From: Taishania sp036758285
Lineage (GTDB): Bacteria > Bacteroidota > Bacteroidia > Flavobacteriales_D > Crocinitomicaceae
Direction: 5' to 3'
Assembly: GCA_036758285.1 (NCBI GenBank)
Contig: DAIOWV010000003.1
Location: 1 to 64,000, forward strand
DNA: 64,000 bases
A model generated the notes under the pieces. It made no database searches. It was not told the DNA's origin and saw only the letters and a program-made list of their open reading frames with translations. Both the position numbers and the translations under genes were made by a program. This document shows, piece after piece, positions 53,772 through 62,681 of the stretch; position 1 is the stretch's first letter, and each line of letters starts with the position of its first letter.

Positions 53772-54743
53772 ATGAATATTCGTCCTAGAAGAAATAGAAA
53801 ATCTGCTGTTATCCGAGCGATGGTAGAAGAAACAAAATTAGGAGTAGAAAACCTTATATATCCAATTTTTTTAAAAGATGGCAAAAACATTAAAGATGAA
53901 GTTGCCTCAATGCCTGGAAATTTTAGATGGTCTATCGATCAATTATTACCTGAAATTGAAGAATGTGTAGAGTTAGGAGTTAAATCATTCGATCTTTTTC
54001 CTGCAGTAGATGAACGATTGAAAGATAAAACAGCTTCTTATAGCTATGCGTCAGATAATTTTTATCTAAATGCAATTAGAACGATTAAAGAACGATTTCC
54101 AGAAGTTATTTTAATGAGCGATGTTGCTTTAGATCCTTATTCTTCAGACGGACACGATGGTTTGGTTGAAAATGGAAAAATCTTAAATGATGAAACGTTA
54201 CCAATTTTAAACAAAATGTCTTTGGCGCAAGCACAAGCTGGAATTGATATTATAGGACCTTCAGATATGATGGATGGTCGAGTAGCAAGTATTCGTGAGT
54301 ATTTGGATCAACATGGTTATACAGATACGTCAATTATGTCTTATTCCGTAAAATATGCCAGTGCTTTTTACAATCCATTTAGAGATGCACTTGATTCTGC
54401 ACCAAAATCGGGAGATAAAAAAACATATCAAATGAATCCTGCAAACAAGCGTGAAGCTTTGATTGAAGCTGAATTAGATATTAATGAAGGAGCTGATATG
54501 TTGATGGTTAAACCTGCATTGTGCTACCTAGATGTGATACATAGTCTAAGAGAAAATTTTTCAGTTCCAATTACAGCATACAATGTAAGTGGTGAATGCG
54601 CAATGATTTACGCAGCATCAAAAAATGGTTGGCTGAATTATGAAGCAACAGTTTATGAAACGTTATTAAGTATAAAACGGGCTGGTGCAGATGGTATTTT
54701 AACCTATTTTGCAAAAGATTTTGCTAAAATGATTCGAAAATAG
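53772..54743 (+). CDS. hemB: Delta-aminolevulinic acid dehydratase (porphobilinogen synthase)
   Basis: 323 residues, the family's usual length. It joins two 5-aminolevulinate molecules into porphobilinogen for heme synthesis. The two Schiff-base lysines are K194 (MSYSVKYASAFY) and K247 (MLMVKPALCY). The metal-site loop reads LDPYSSDGHDG, the Cys-poor form that does not bind the catalytic zinc and instead uses magnesium or no metal. The next gene's ATG is 6 bp after the stop. Confidence 0.97.
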   Translation: MNIRPRRNRKSAVIRAMVEETKLGVENLIYPIFLKDGKNIKDEVASMPGNFRWSIDQLLPEIEECVELGVKSFDLFPAVDERLKDKTASYSYASDNFYLNAIRTIKERFPEVILMSDVALDPYSSDGHDGLVENGKILNDETLPILNKMSLAQAQAGIDIIGPSDMMDGRVASIREYLDQHGYTDTSIMSYSVKYASAFYNPFRDALDSAPKSGDKKTYQMNPANKREALIEAELDINEGADMLMVKPALCYLDVIHSLRENFSVPITAYNVSGECAMIYAASKNGWLNYEATVYETLLSIKRAGADGILTYFAKDFAKMIRK

Positions 54744-54748
54744 TGGGT

Positions 54749-56512
54749 ATGAGTAACAATCAAAAACTGTTTTACACAGAACAAATCCAGAAACATACTG
54801 TTTTACTTGAAAAAGCAAAAAAACAACATCGTTTTTATACAATTGCGCGATTGTTTGCCTTTCTTTTAATTGTTAGCAGTATTTATTTTCTCAATTGGGG
54901 AACAGTTTTATTGATTGTAAGTGTACTGGGAATTGCACTTTTCTTATTCCTGGTAAATAAATGGTTAGACGCTAAGATTGAAAAGGAAAAAGAAGAACTT
55001 TTTATTGAATTGAATCAGAGTGAATTGCGAGTAATCGATGGTGATTGGTCTGATTTTCCTGATGGAAATGAATTCAAATCGGTAAAACATCCTTATGCTG
55101 CTGATATGGATTTATTTGGCCCCAAAAGTGTTTTTCAATATATTAATCGAACAGTATTACCAATGGGAGCAAGTCGATTAGCTGAAACATTGGCTTTTGG
55201 AGCAAAGAGTAAAGCATTAAACCAAGTGATGATTAATGAGTTGTCGGAACAGGTTGAATGGGCGCAAAAGTTTGTAGTAGAATCGAAAGTTTATTTGAAA
55301 AATGAAGAAAGGCAACAAGCATTAAATTCATTGAAGGATAATCAGTTTGGAGGAGATTCAATTAAGATATTAAGATGGATATTACCTGTGATTTCGATTA
55401 TTTCTATTGTTTTGTACAATTTAGATAGCATATCTTCTTCTACCTTGATGTTAATAGGAATCGGTGTATTGATGATAATTGGTTCTCGTTTAAAGCAAAC
55501 CAATAAATGGATGCATTTAATGAGTAATCGTGCTGAAAAAATCAATGCATTAAATCAACAGTTGGAGTTATTTAAACAGTTGAATTTAAAGTCTGAAGAA
55601 GGTAAGTCGTATCAAAATCAATTGTTTGGAAAAACAGGAATGAACGATGGCTTGAAAGAATTAATTGTAATTCGAAAAAGAGCTGAATTCAGAATGAATG
55701 TCATTGTTGGATTATTACTAAATTATCTTTTTGCATGGGATTTTCATTTGTTGGTGAAGTCGAAGACATGGCATAAAAAATACGCTTCTGAATTAGAAAA
55801 TTGGGAAAGTTACATGGCGGAAATTGAAGTTTGGATTTCTGGTGCAATCTATAAATACAATAGAGGAGAAGTGTGCTTTGTTGAAGAAGATTCTACAAAA
55901 TTTGAAGTAGTTGGATTAGGACATCCATTTGTTCCAACTCAAAAACAAGTTACTAATGACTTTACAATGACTGCGAATGAGTCATTTTTGATTATTACAG
56001 GACCAAACATGGCTGGTAAAAGTACCTATTTGAGGAGTGTTGGTTTAGCAATTATTTCTGCAAATGCAGGGTTTCCGGTTGTAGCACAAAAATGTGTATT
56101 ACCTTCCATTAAACTTTACTCTAGTATGCGTACGAGTGACGATTTGACAGTCGAAAGTTCTTATTTTCATGCTGAATTAACGCGTTTACGTTTTATTATG
56201 GATGCAATTGAGTCAGGAGAGAAGGTGTTTGTTATCTTAGATGAGATTTTAAAAGGAACAAATAGTAAAGATAAAGAAATTGGTTCTGCTGGATTTTTAC
56301 AAAAATTAAAATCAATTGGTGCAAGAGGAATCATAGCTACACATGATTTGTCCTTAACTGAACTTTCAAATCAAACCGATTCATTCAGAAATGTCTATTT
56401 TGATTCTATCATTGAAGGTGAAAATCTATATTTTGATTATAAAATTAGAAATGGAGTTTGTCAGAATATGAATGCATCTTTCTTGTTGAAACAGATGAAG
56501 TTAGTTGATTAA
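54749..56512 (+). CDS. Membrane-anchored MutS-like ATPase
   Basis: 587 residues from the ATG at 54749; a GTG at 54743 overlaps the hemB stop and was not chosen. Two N-terminal helices (about 30-72), two more around residues 205-250, and a further hydrophobic stretch (NVIVGLLLNYLFAWDFHLLV) alternate with MutS lever-like helices. The C-terminal MutS ATPase has Walker A TGPNMAGKSTYLRSVG (about 417-432), SSYFHAELTRL, Walker B KVFVILDEILKGTNS and ATHDLSLTEL. It lacks the mismatch-binding domain. This Bacteroidota family of membrane MutS-related proteins has no settled function and is unlikely to do mismatch repair. Confidence 0.88.
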   Translation: MSNNQKLFYTEQIQKHTVLLEKAKKQHRFYTIARLFAFLLIVSSIYFLNWGTVLLIVSVLGIALFLFLVNKWLDAKIEKEKEELFIELNQSELRVIDGDWSDFPDGNEFKSVKHPYAADMDLFGPKSVFQYINRTVLPMGASRLAETLAFGAKSKALNQVMINELSEQVEWAQKFVVESKVYLKNEERQQALNSLKDNQFGGDSIKILRWILPVISIISIVLYNLDSISSSTLMLIGIGVLMIIGSRLKQTNKWMHLMSNRAEKINALNQQLELFKQLNLKSEEGKSYQNQLFGKTGMNDGLKELIVIRKRAEFRMNVIVGLLLNYLFAWDFHLLVKSKTWHKKYASELENWESYMAEIEVWISGAIYKYNRGEVCFVEEDSTKFEVVGLGHPFVPTQKQVTNDFTMTANESFLIITGPNMAGKSTYLRSVGLAIISANAGFPVVAQKCVLPSIKLYSSMRTSDDLTVESSYFHAELTRLRFIMDAIESGEKVFVILDEILKGTNSKDKEIGSAGFLQKLKSIGARGIIATHDLSLTELSNQTDSFRNVYFDSIIEGENLYFDYKIRNGVCQNMNASFLLKQMKLVD

Positions 56513-56623
56513 TTGCTCTTTTTCAAATGAAAATAATGTTTCGATTACATTAAATCTTAAAGAAAATAAATAATTAAAAAAAAATAAATGTAACTTCGTT
56601 CACCAAGAATAAGTGTAATTGTA

Positions 56624-57016
56624 ATGAGTGAAGTTGATAAGTTTGTAGTGGAAGCATCTGCAAAAACGCCTACAGTTAATCTAGATGCCGACACTGGTGT
56701 TCTATTGTTTCAAGGAAGATCAATTCCTGAAAATACCCTAGATTTTTATTCTCCTATTTATAATTGGATAGATGATTATTGTCAATCACCAAACGAAGAG
56801 ACGATATTACAGATGCGTTTGGAGTATTTTAATACTTCATCATCAAAATGTTTTATGGAATTGTTTAAAAAATTTGAATTGATTTCAAAAAAAGGAAGAA
56901 AGGTTTCTGTTGAATGGTTTTTTGAAGTTAATAATCATGATATGGAAGAAGCTGGGGCTGATTACCAGGCTATTATTGAATTGCCATTTAATATTATTGA
57001 AGTAGAAGAAATTTAA
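56624..57016 (+). CDS. SiaC-family (DUF1987) regulatory phosphoprotein
   Basis: 130 residues matching DUF1987: VNLDADTGVLLFQGRSIPEN, FYSPIYNWIDDY and the conserved EYFNTSSSK (T71 onward), the site of Ser/Thr phosphorylation in Pseudomonas SiaC, where the SiaABCD module controls c-di-GMP. No SiaA phosphatase, SiaB kinase or diguanylate cyclase gene is adjacent here. A weak -7 element TAACTTCG lies at 56591-56598. The coaE start is 4 bp downstream. Confidence 0.85.
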   Translation: MSEVDKFVVEASAKTPTVNLDADTGVLLFQGRSIPENTLDFYSPIYNWIDDYCQSPNEETILQMRLEYFNTSSSKCFMELFKKFELISKKGRKVSVEWFFEVNNHDMEEAGADYQAIIELPFNIIEVEEI

Positions 57017-57020
57017 GACC

Positions 57021-57620
57021 ATGTCGATTAAAGTTGGAATAACAGGGGGTATTGGTTCTGGAAAAACATTTGTTTGTAACATTCTAGAAAAAATGGGGTA
57101 CCCAGTTTATTATTCTGATAAAGAATCTAAGAGATTGACAGCTGAAAATCAAATAATAAGAAATGGACTAATAGATCTTTTAGGAGATGAGGTATTTCTT
57201 AATGATGAGTTGAATAAGAGTTTTTTAGCGAATAAAATTTTTAACAATAGCGTAATTTTAGAACAAGTAAATCAACTTATACATCCTATTGTTAGGCAAT
57301 ATTTTAATCAATGGGCTGAAAGTCAAAAGTCGCCATTTGTTTTTAATGAGGCAGCAATATTATTGGAAACAGGTTCATACAAAACTTTAGATTTTAATGT
57401 TTTAGTTACAGCAAATGAAAATGTAAGGATTCAACGTACAATGTTAAGAGATTCGATTTCAAGGGAGGAAGTTCTCGCTCGGATTTCAAAACAATGGGAC
57501 GATGAAAAGAAAAAGAAACTTGTTGATTTTATAATTATCAATGATGGTGAAATGCCTTTGCTAGAGCAACTTAATGAATTAGAATCTAAATTGCTCCAAT
57601 TAAAAAATGGAATCAATTAA
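57021..57620 (+). CDS. coaE: Dephospho-CoA kinase
   Basis: 199 residues. Phosphorylates dephospho-CoA in the final step of CoA synthesis. Visible motifs: P-loop GITGGIGSGKT (6-16), YYSDKESKRL (the usual DxD/DADxxxR region), IHPIVRQYF, EAAILLETG, and the lid RDSISREEVLARISKQW. The 3' end overlaps the convergent acyltransferase gene by 8 bp. Confidence 0.95.
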   Translation: MSIKVGITGGIGSGKTFVCNILEKMGYPVYYSDKESKRLTAENQIIRNGLIDLLGDEVFLNDELNKSFLANKIFNNSVILEQVNQLIHPIVRQYFNQWAESQKSPFVFNEAAILLETGSYKTLDFNVLVTANENVRIQRTMLRDSISREEVLARISKQWDDEKKKKLVDFIIINDGEMPLLEQLNELESKLLQLKNGIN

Positions 57621-58702
57621 AATGTTTTTTTAATTTTAATATAGGCTTTTCGATTAGCTCATAAGATAAAACTGCAATCAATACCGATAGTAAAATATTT
57701 GTAGGAAACGTTTGAAACCAAACTTCACTTCCACCCCCAGTTCGTAGAAAAAATCCTTGATAAACATAAATTCCGTAGGAAATTATTCCAATATAAGTTA
57801 AAGGTTTAAATTCTAATAGTTGAACCCATTTTTTGTTTTGAGAATGAAGAATGACCAACAAAAATAATGCAATAGCAACGGACTGGATGAATATATTCAA
57901 AGGAATTAGCTGTTGAGGAGCATAAAGCGTATACGAATACGAAATCAGTATTATAAAAGTAGTTAGTAATTTGTTTTTTAAAAACTCAACTGTTTTATTC
58001 TCATAATAAAAATTAATCACTGCTGCTAGACAACCTGTTAGAATAGGGCAACTTGCAGNNNNNNNNNNNNNNNNNNNNNNNNNNNNNNNNNNNNNNNNNN
58101 NNNNNNNNNNNNNNNNNNNATCTAGTAAGAAAATAATCTTGAAAAAGAACCAACGATTTGGCTACTAAAGAAAAACCGCAACAGATAATTACTAAGGCGA
58201 GAAGAAATAGAATAATTTTTTTTGCACTAGAAAAGATTACAAGTGAGAATGGCCAAAGGATATAGAACTGTTCTTCAACTCCCAGGGACCAAAAATGTGC
58301 CATTTCATAAGAATACAAATTTCTAGGAACAAAATTGTAAGCATAGAATAAAGCATATAAAATACTTTCTTTAGCATTTGTCAGATAACCAAAAGAAATT
58401 GCGATGGCAACAAGTATGAAAAATAAAATAAATGGTGGTAGAAGCCTTAAAAAACGCCTTGCAAAGAAATTCTTAAAATTAATTTTACCTTTCTTTGATT
58501 TTTCATGAATCAATATATTCGTAATCAGAAAACCACTTAAAACGAAAAATATTTGAACTCCAAAGTCCCCAGACATCATTGGCCATACGCGATTCATTAC
58601 AAATTCTGTATTAGGAATCCAATCTGATAAATCTAAATGAGTAAGTACAACTAGAATAACCGAAACCGCTCTAAGTGCATTAAAACCTTTAATGTAATTC
58701 AT
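57613..58702 (-). CDS. Acyltransferase family 3 (OafA-like) protein, split by gap
   Basis: About 360 residues in one gene, interrupted by 61 N (58059-58119) with a frame change. The start MNYIKGFNALRAVSVILVVLTH, the DFGVQIFFVLSGFLITNIL block, RRFLRLLPPF and SLGVEEQFYILWPF are characteristic of membrane O-acyltransferases that acetylate O-antigen, capsule or peptidoglycan sugars. The C-terminal part includes YISYGIYVYQGFF-like GIISYGIYVYQGF. About ten membrane helices. Acceptor unknown. Confidence 0.92.
58059..58119. other. Assembly gap (61 N)
   Basis: A run of N within the acyltransferase gene. Confidence 0.99.
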
Positions 58703-58733
58703 GTGTTTCTAACTAGTTTTGAATTGTTATGGT

Positions 58734-58760
58734 TAAAAAAAAGCCCCAAAAAGGGGCTTT
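58734..58760 (-). terminator. Terminator of the DUF5606 gene
   Basis: Read on the minus strand: stem AAAGCCCC / GGGGCTTT, loop TTTTT, then a T-run. It lies 20 bp after the DUF5606 stop. Confidence 0.9.
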
Positions 58761-58779
58761 AAAACTATTTTTTTGAATC

Positions 58780-59361
58780 TTAATTAGATCCAGATTTTCT
58801 TTGAACTGTTGTTTTTGCTTTCGCTGCACCAGTTGGCTTCGCTGCTGCTTTTGGAGCTGTAGTTTTCGTTGCTGCAGGCTTTTTTGCTGCCGCTTTTTTC
58901 GCTGCTGGTTTCTTTTCAGCTTTTTCTGTTGTATCATCAGATGCAACTTCTTTCGCTTCTTCAGTTGTTTCTTCAACAACTTTTAAGTTTCCAGATTTAT
59001 GTAATAAATTATACCATTGGAATAATTTTTTAATATCTGAAGTGTATACACGTTCTTGATCATAATCTGGTAAAATTTCAAGCATATAAGCTGTCAATTT
59101 TTTCAAATCTTCTTTATGCGAAATACATGTTGCACCATTTTCTTTTTTGAAAATGTCAGAATAGATTTCTTTCAACGGTTTATCTTCTCCGTATGTATAG
59201 ATGCTAATATCTTCCAATGCAGAAATGCGATCAGTTGCATAAGCTGGAACTCTTTTATTGTCTTCTAGTGATTCTACAATCACACTATTTTTTGCCTGGG
59301 CAACTACTTTGTACAATCCCGGTTTTCCGGAAATAGAAATAATACCTGTTAAATCCATCAT
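58780..59361 (-). CDS. DUF5606 protein with Lys/Ala/Pro-rich tail
   Basis: 193 residues. Residues 1-130 match DUF5606, a Bacteroidota-only family (ISISGKPGLYKVVAQAKNSV, RISALEDISIYTYGED, KKLFQWYNLL). Residues 130-193 are a low-complexity tail of K, A, P and T (KKPAAKKAAAKKPAATKT), resembling histone H1-like tails; it could bind nucleic acid or be flexible linker. Function unknown. The ATG at 59358 (MDL) is an equally good start. Confidence 0.85.
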   Translation of the reverse strand: MMDLTGIISISGKPGLYKVVAQAKNSVIVESLEDNKRVPAYATDRISALEDISIYTYGEDKPLKEIYSDIFKKENGATCISHKEDLKKLTAYMLEILPDYDQERVYTSDIKKLFQWYNLLHKSGNLKVVEETTEEAKEVASDDTTEKAEKKPAAKKAAAKKPAATKTTAPKAAAKPTGAAKAKTTVQRKSGSN

Positions 59362-59380
59362 TATTTATAAAAATTCACTT

Positions 59381-59413
59381 CAAAAATATAAAATCTTTTA
59401 CTAAAAACGACAA
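59381..59413 (-). promoter_or_regulatory. Promoter of the DUF5606 gene
   Basis: Minus strand: TTG at 59413-59411, a 22-bp spacer and TATTTTTG at 59388-59381, about 20 bp upstream of the start. Confidence 0.6.
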
Positions 59414-59452
59414 GTCTGTTAAAACCTTTCTTTGTTTGTGTATAAAACGTTT

Positions 59453-60268
59453 TTAGATTTCTGTAAATCTATCGATTACAGCTTGTGTTACTCCTGTATT
59501 TGAAAACCCTCCATCGTGATACAAGTTTTGCATTGTAACATAACGAGTTAAATCTGAAAACATTGAAATGCAGTAATTTGCACAATCTTCTGCTTTCGCA
59601 TTTCCAAGTGGAGACATTAACTCAGAGTAGTTAATAAACTCATTAAATCCTTTAACACCACTTCCTGCAGTTGTCATAGTTGGTGATTGAGAAATTGTAT
59701 TTACACGCACTTTTTTTGATAATCCGTAGTGATAACCAAAACTTCTTGCGATTGACTCTAAATATGATTTGTTATCAGCCATATCGTTGTAGTCAGGGAA
59801 AATTCGTTGAGCCGCAATATAAGTTAATGCAACAACAGATCCCCACTCATTAATAGCATCTAATTTCATAGAAGATTGCAATAATTTGTGAAAAGACAAT
59901 GCTGATACATCAAATCCTTTTACGGTATAGTCGTAATTTTCATTTGTATAATGATTTCCTTTACGAACATTTACAGACATACCAATTGAATGTAAAATAA
60001 AATCCAATTTACCTCCTAAATGTTCCATTGATTCGGAGATTAACTTCTCTAAATCTTCAACAGAAGTAGCGTCTGCAGGAATAATTTTGCTTCCTGTTTT
60101 TGCTGCTAATGCATCGATTTCTCCCATTCGCATAGCAATAGGGGCGTTCGTTAAAACGAATTCTGCACCTTCTGCATGTGCACGTTCAGCTACTTTCCAT
60201 GCGATAGAATGTTCATTCAACGCTCCGAAAATAATACCTTTTTTTCCTTTTAATAAATTATTTGACAT
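59453..60268 (-). CDS. fabI: Enoyl-[acyl-carrier-protein] reductase (NADH), FabI
   Basis: 271 residues. Short-chain-dehydrogenase fold with the FabI nucleotide motif GIIFGALNEHSIAW, a catalytic pair Y160 and K167 (YNDMADNK, the Y-x6-K spacing of FabI), ILHSIGM and the C-terminal LYHDGGFSNTGVT. It reduces the enoyl-ACP double bond in the last step of each fatty-acid elongation cycle. It has its own promoter at 60285-60313 and is the usual triclosan target in other bacteria. Confidence 0.95.
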   Translation of the reverse strand: MSNNLLKGKKGIIFGALNEHSIAWKVAERAHAEGAEFVLTNAPIAMRMGEIDALAAKTGSKIIPADATSVEDLEKLISESMEHLGGKLDFILHSIGMSVNVRKGNHYTNENYDYTVKGFDVSALSFHKLLQSSMKLDAINEWGSVVALTYIAAQRIFPDYNDMADNKSYLESIARSFGYHYGLSKKVRVNTISQSPTMTTAGSGVKGFNEFINYSELMSPLGNAKAEDCANYCISMFSDLTRYVTMQNLYHDGGFSNTGVTQAVIDRFTEI

Positions 60269-60284
60269 ATTAAATGCTTTGGGG

Positions 60285-60313
60285 CAAAGTTAAAAGAATC
60301 ATTCAATTATCAA
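60285..60313 (-). promoter_or_regulatory. Promoter of fabI
   Basis: Minus strand: TTG at 60313-60311, an 18-bp spacer and TAACTTTG at 60292-60285. Full match to both elements, with a leader of about 16 bp. Confidence 0.7.
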
Positions 60314-60369
60314 CAAGAAAGTGACGAATGTTTATAGACAATCGCTTTTTGAAAACACTTTCTTGGTAA

Positions 60370-62670
60370 TTATTTTACAATTCTAAATTCAGTTCTTCTA
60401 TTTTCTTGGTGCTGTTCATCGGTACAAGTAGATTCTACTTTACCTTCACAAGCACAGTCATTAATCAATTTGCTTTCACCGTATCCTTTACCATAAATTC
60501 TTGAAGGATTTGTAATACGTTTCTTAATATACTCAGCAGATGATTTTGCTCGTCTTTCAGATAATTTTAAATTGTAACTAGCATCAGCACGACAATCTGT
60601 ATGAGAACCTAGTTCTATTCTTAATGTTGGATTGTCATTCATGATTTTCACAATTTTATCCAACTCAAGCTGAGCGTCAGGGCGAATATCTGATTTATCC
60701 AAATCAAAATAAATAGGATGAATCTCAATCATATTAACCAGATCTTTACCAATATCTACCATGTCAATGCTGATTTTTTCTTGTATAGCGACATTACTTT
60801 TTAATATATCAGAGATATTTCTGGTAATAGAAAGGTAACCAGGTGCAGAAATTTTAATTTCATAGTTTATAGAATCACCATATTTTTTAGTATTTAACAA
60901 TTGACTATGAAATTGACCTGCTTTATTTGTTGAAAGTGTTTCGTTAATTGTAGGATTTTTAGTGTCAATTATTTCAATTTTAACTCCTTCTACTGGCTTA
61001 GATGTTGATTTGTCAGTTACAGTCCCTGATAGTTGATAATCGGCTAAATAAACTTCTTTTATTATTTCTTCATATGATTTATTACAAGCTGAACTAAATT
61101 TTTCTGTTGAGATAATTTCCGTTTCATTCTTCATAAATGTAATTTCATAGTCACTACAAGGTACTAGAGGTGTTATAAAAGCACCATCTCTAGGACGCAA
61201 TTCAAGTCTAGTAGGTTCTTCATTACAAGTAATACAATTCAACATCACATGTGCTGTTTCATCTAATGTGATAGACCCCAGTGTATGAATGTTTCCTTTA
61301 AGTATTGTTACGTTTTCAATTTTTGTTAATTCATTGTCAATTTCATAAATATCCTTTTCTCCCTTTCCTCCTTTTCTGAAAGAAGATAAATATCCTTTTT
61401 GACCATTTACAGTTGTTGTATAAAATAAATCATCTCCTGTACTATTAATTGGATACCCTAAGTTGATAGGATCGGACCATTCATTATTTTCATCTCTGAC
61501 AGAAACAAAAATATCAAACCCTCCCATACTATTGGGGCCATTCGATGCGAAGTACATCGTCTTATTATCTATGAGAATAAATGGTGATTCTTCATCATTT
61601 GGAGTATTTATCTTAGGACCTAAGTTGAAAGGTTGACTCCAACTTCCGTCTGATAGTTTTACGATTCTATAAATATCTCTTCCTCCATACCCACCAGGAC
61701 GTTCAGAAGTAAAATATATATTTTTTCCATCAGGTGTAACAGCACAATGTGTTTCCCAATATTTCGTGTTTACACCTTGTATACCAATGTTTTCTAATAC
61801 TTGAAATTTATTTTTACTGAATTCAGAATAAAAAATGTCACCACCTCCGGAAATATCTTGGTAGACATAAATTTTTCGCTCATCTACACTAACTGTTATT
61901 GTTGCTTCATTAAGTTCTGGATCACAAAATGACATTCTTTCAGGTTTACTCCATGACTTATCAGGTTGTGCTACACTTAAATAGATATCCTCTGGATATT
62001 GATTTGTTTTAGGAGATCGAAAATCTTCCGTTTCTCCATTTTTCCAAGGTCTTCTGGAAGTAAAATAAAGTGACTTCCCATCGAATGATATTACTGGTGC
62101 ATATTCAGGATATTCAGTATTTACAGGAATGTCTATGTTTTGAACCTTGTTACTTCTTGGAGTTTTCATCAATGATTTTGCAACTTCACATTGCTGTAAA
62201 CCTAAATGAGCTGCATTTACTAATTCAGACTTTTTTGAACTATTTTGAATGAAAAGATTGTAGTTTTCAACAGCTTTATCTATTTGTTCATCAATATGAT
62301 AACATTTAGCAAGGTGATAATAAACATCTGTAGGAGCTGCATCTTCTTTTGAAGAGTACATATCATAATTGATTTGTGTTTTTCTTTTTGCAATTTCGAA
62401 ATGTTTTATAGCATTTTGAAAGTCATTTTTTGAGTAAAGTAAAACAAACCCCTTTCTATAATTGTAATTAGAGCTTTCAGGTTTTATACTCAATAATTTA
62501 TCGATCATTGCTTCAGCATAATAGTAGTAATCTTCTTGTAAATAACGAGAAGATTCTGTAACCAGCTGTTGCTCATTTGATTTCTCAATGATTTTATTAA
62601 CTTCTTCAGTACTATACTGAGAAAGCCCAATCCAAGGGATTAGGCTTAAAATGATTAGTTTAAATTTCAT
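60370..62670 (-). CDS. PorE-like OmpA/PD40/TPR protein, second copy
   Basis: 766 residues with a signal peptide (cut after PWIGLSQ). Same architecture as the protein at 47646: TPR-like helices (about 40-150), PD40 propeller (about 185-440: VISFDGKSLYFTSRRP, AVTPDGKNIYFTSERPGG, ILIDNKTMYFASNGP), a carboxypeptidase-regulatory-like domain (about 550-620, LSGTVTDKSTSKPVEGVKIE) and OmpA (about 650-766, IELGSHTDCRADASYNLKLS, RRTEFRIVK). It has two Cys-rich insertions (LNCITCNEEP; INDCACEGKVESTC). Likely anchors an outer-membrane complex to peptidoglycan. Low identity to the first copy suggests ancient duplication. Confidence 0.85.
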   Translation of the reverse strand: MKFKLIILSLIPWIGLSQYSTEEVNKIIEKSNEQQLVTESSRYLQEDYYYYAEAMIDKLLSIKPESSNYNYRKGFVLLYSKNDFQNAIKHFEIAKRKTQINYDMYSSKEDAAPTDVYYHLAKCYHIDEQIDKAVENYNLFIQNSSKKSELVNAAHLGLQQCEVAKSLMKTPRSNKVQNIDIPVNTEYPEYAPVISFDGKSLYFTSRRPWKNGETEDFRSPKTNQYPEDIYLSVAQPDKSWSKPERMSFCDPELNEATITVSVDERKIYVYQDISGGGDIFYSEFSKNKFQVLENIGIQGVNTKYWETHCAVTPDGKNIYFTSERPGGYGGRDIYRIVKLSDGSWSQPFNLGPKINTPNDEESPFILIDNKTMYFASNGPNSMGGFDIFVSVRDENNEWSDPINLGYPINSTGDDLFYTTTVNGQKGYLSSFRKGGKGEKDIYEIDNELTKIENVTILKGNIHTLGSITLDETAHVMLNCITCNEEPTRLELRPRDGAFITPLVPCSDYEITFMKNETEIISTEKFSSACNKSYEEIIKEVYLADYQLSGTVTDKSTSKPVEGVKIEIIDTKNPTINETLSTNKAGQFHSQLLNTKKYGDSINYEIKISAPGYLSITRNISDILKSNVAIQEKISIDMVDIGKDLVNMIEIHPIYFDLDKSDIRPDAQLELDKIVKIMNDNPTLRIELGSHTDCRADASYNLKLSERRAKSSAEYIKKRITNPSRIYGKGYGESKLINDCACEGKVESTCTDEQHQENRRTEFRIVK

Positions 62671-62681
62671 TTCATTATATT

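Noticed and set aside
58713..58979. Open frame of 88 codons rich in K and Q on the minus strand
   Set aside because: It is the shifted frame of the Lys/Ala-rich tail of the DUF5606 gene; composition is a by-product of the repeat.
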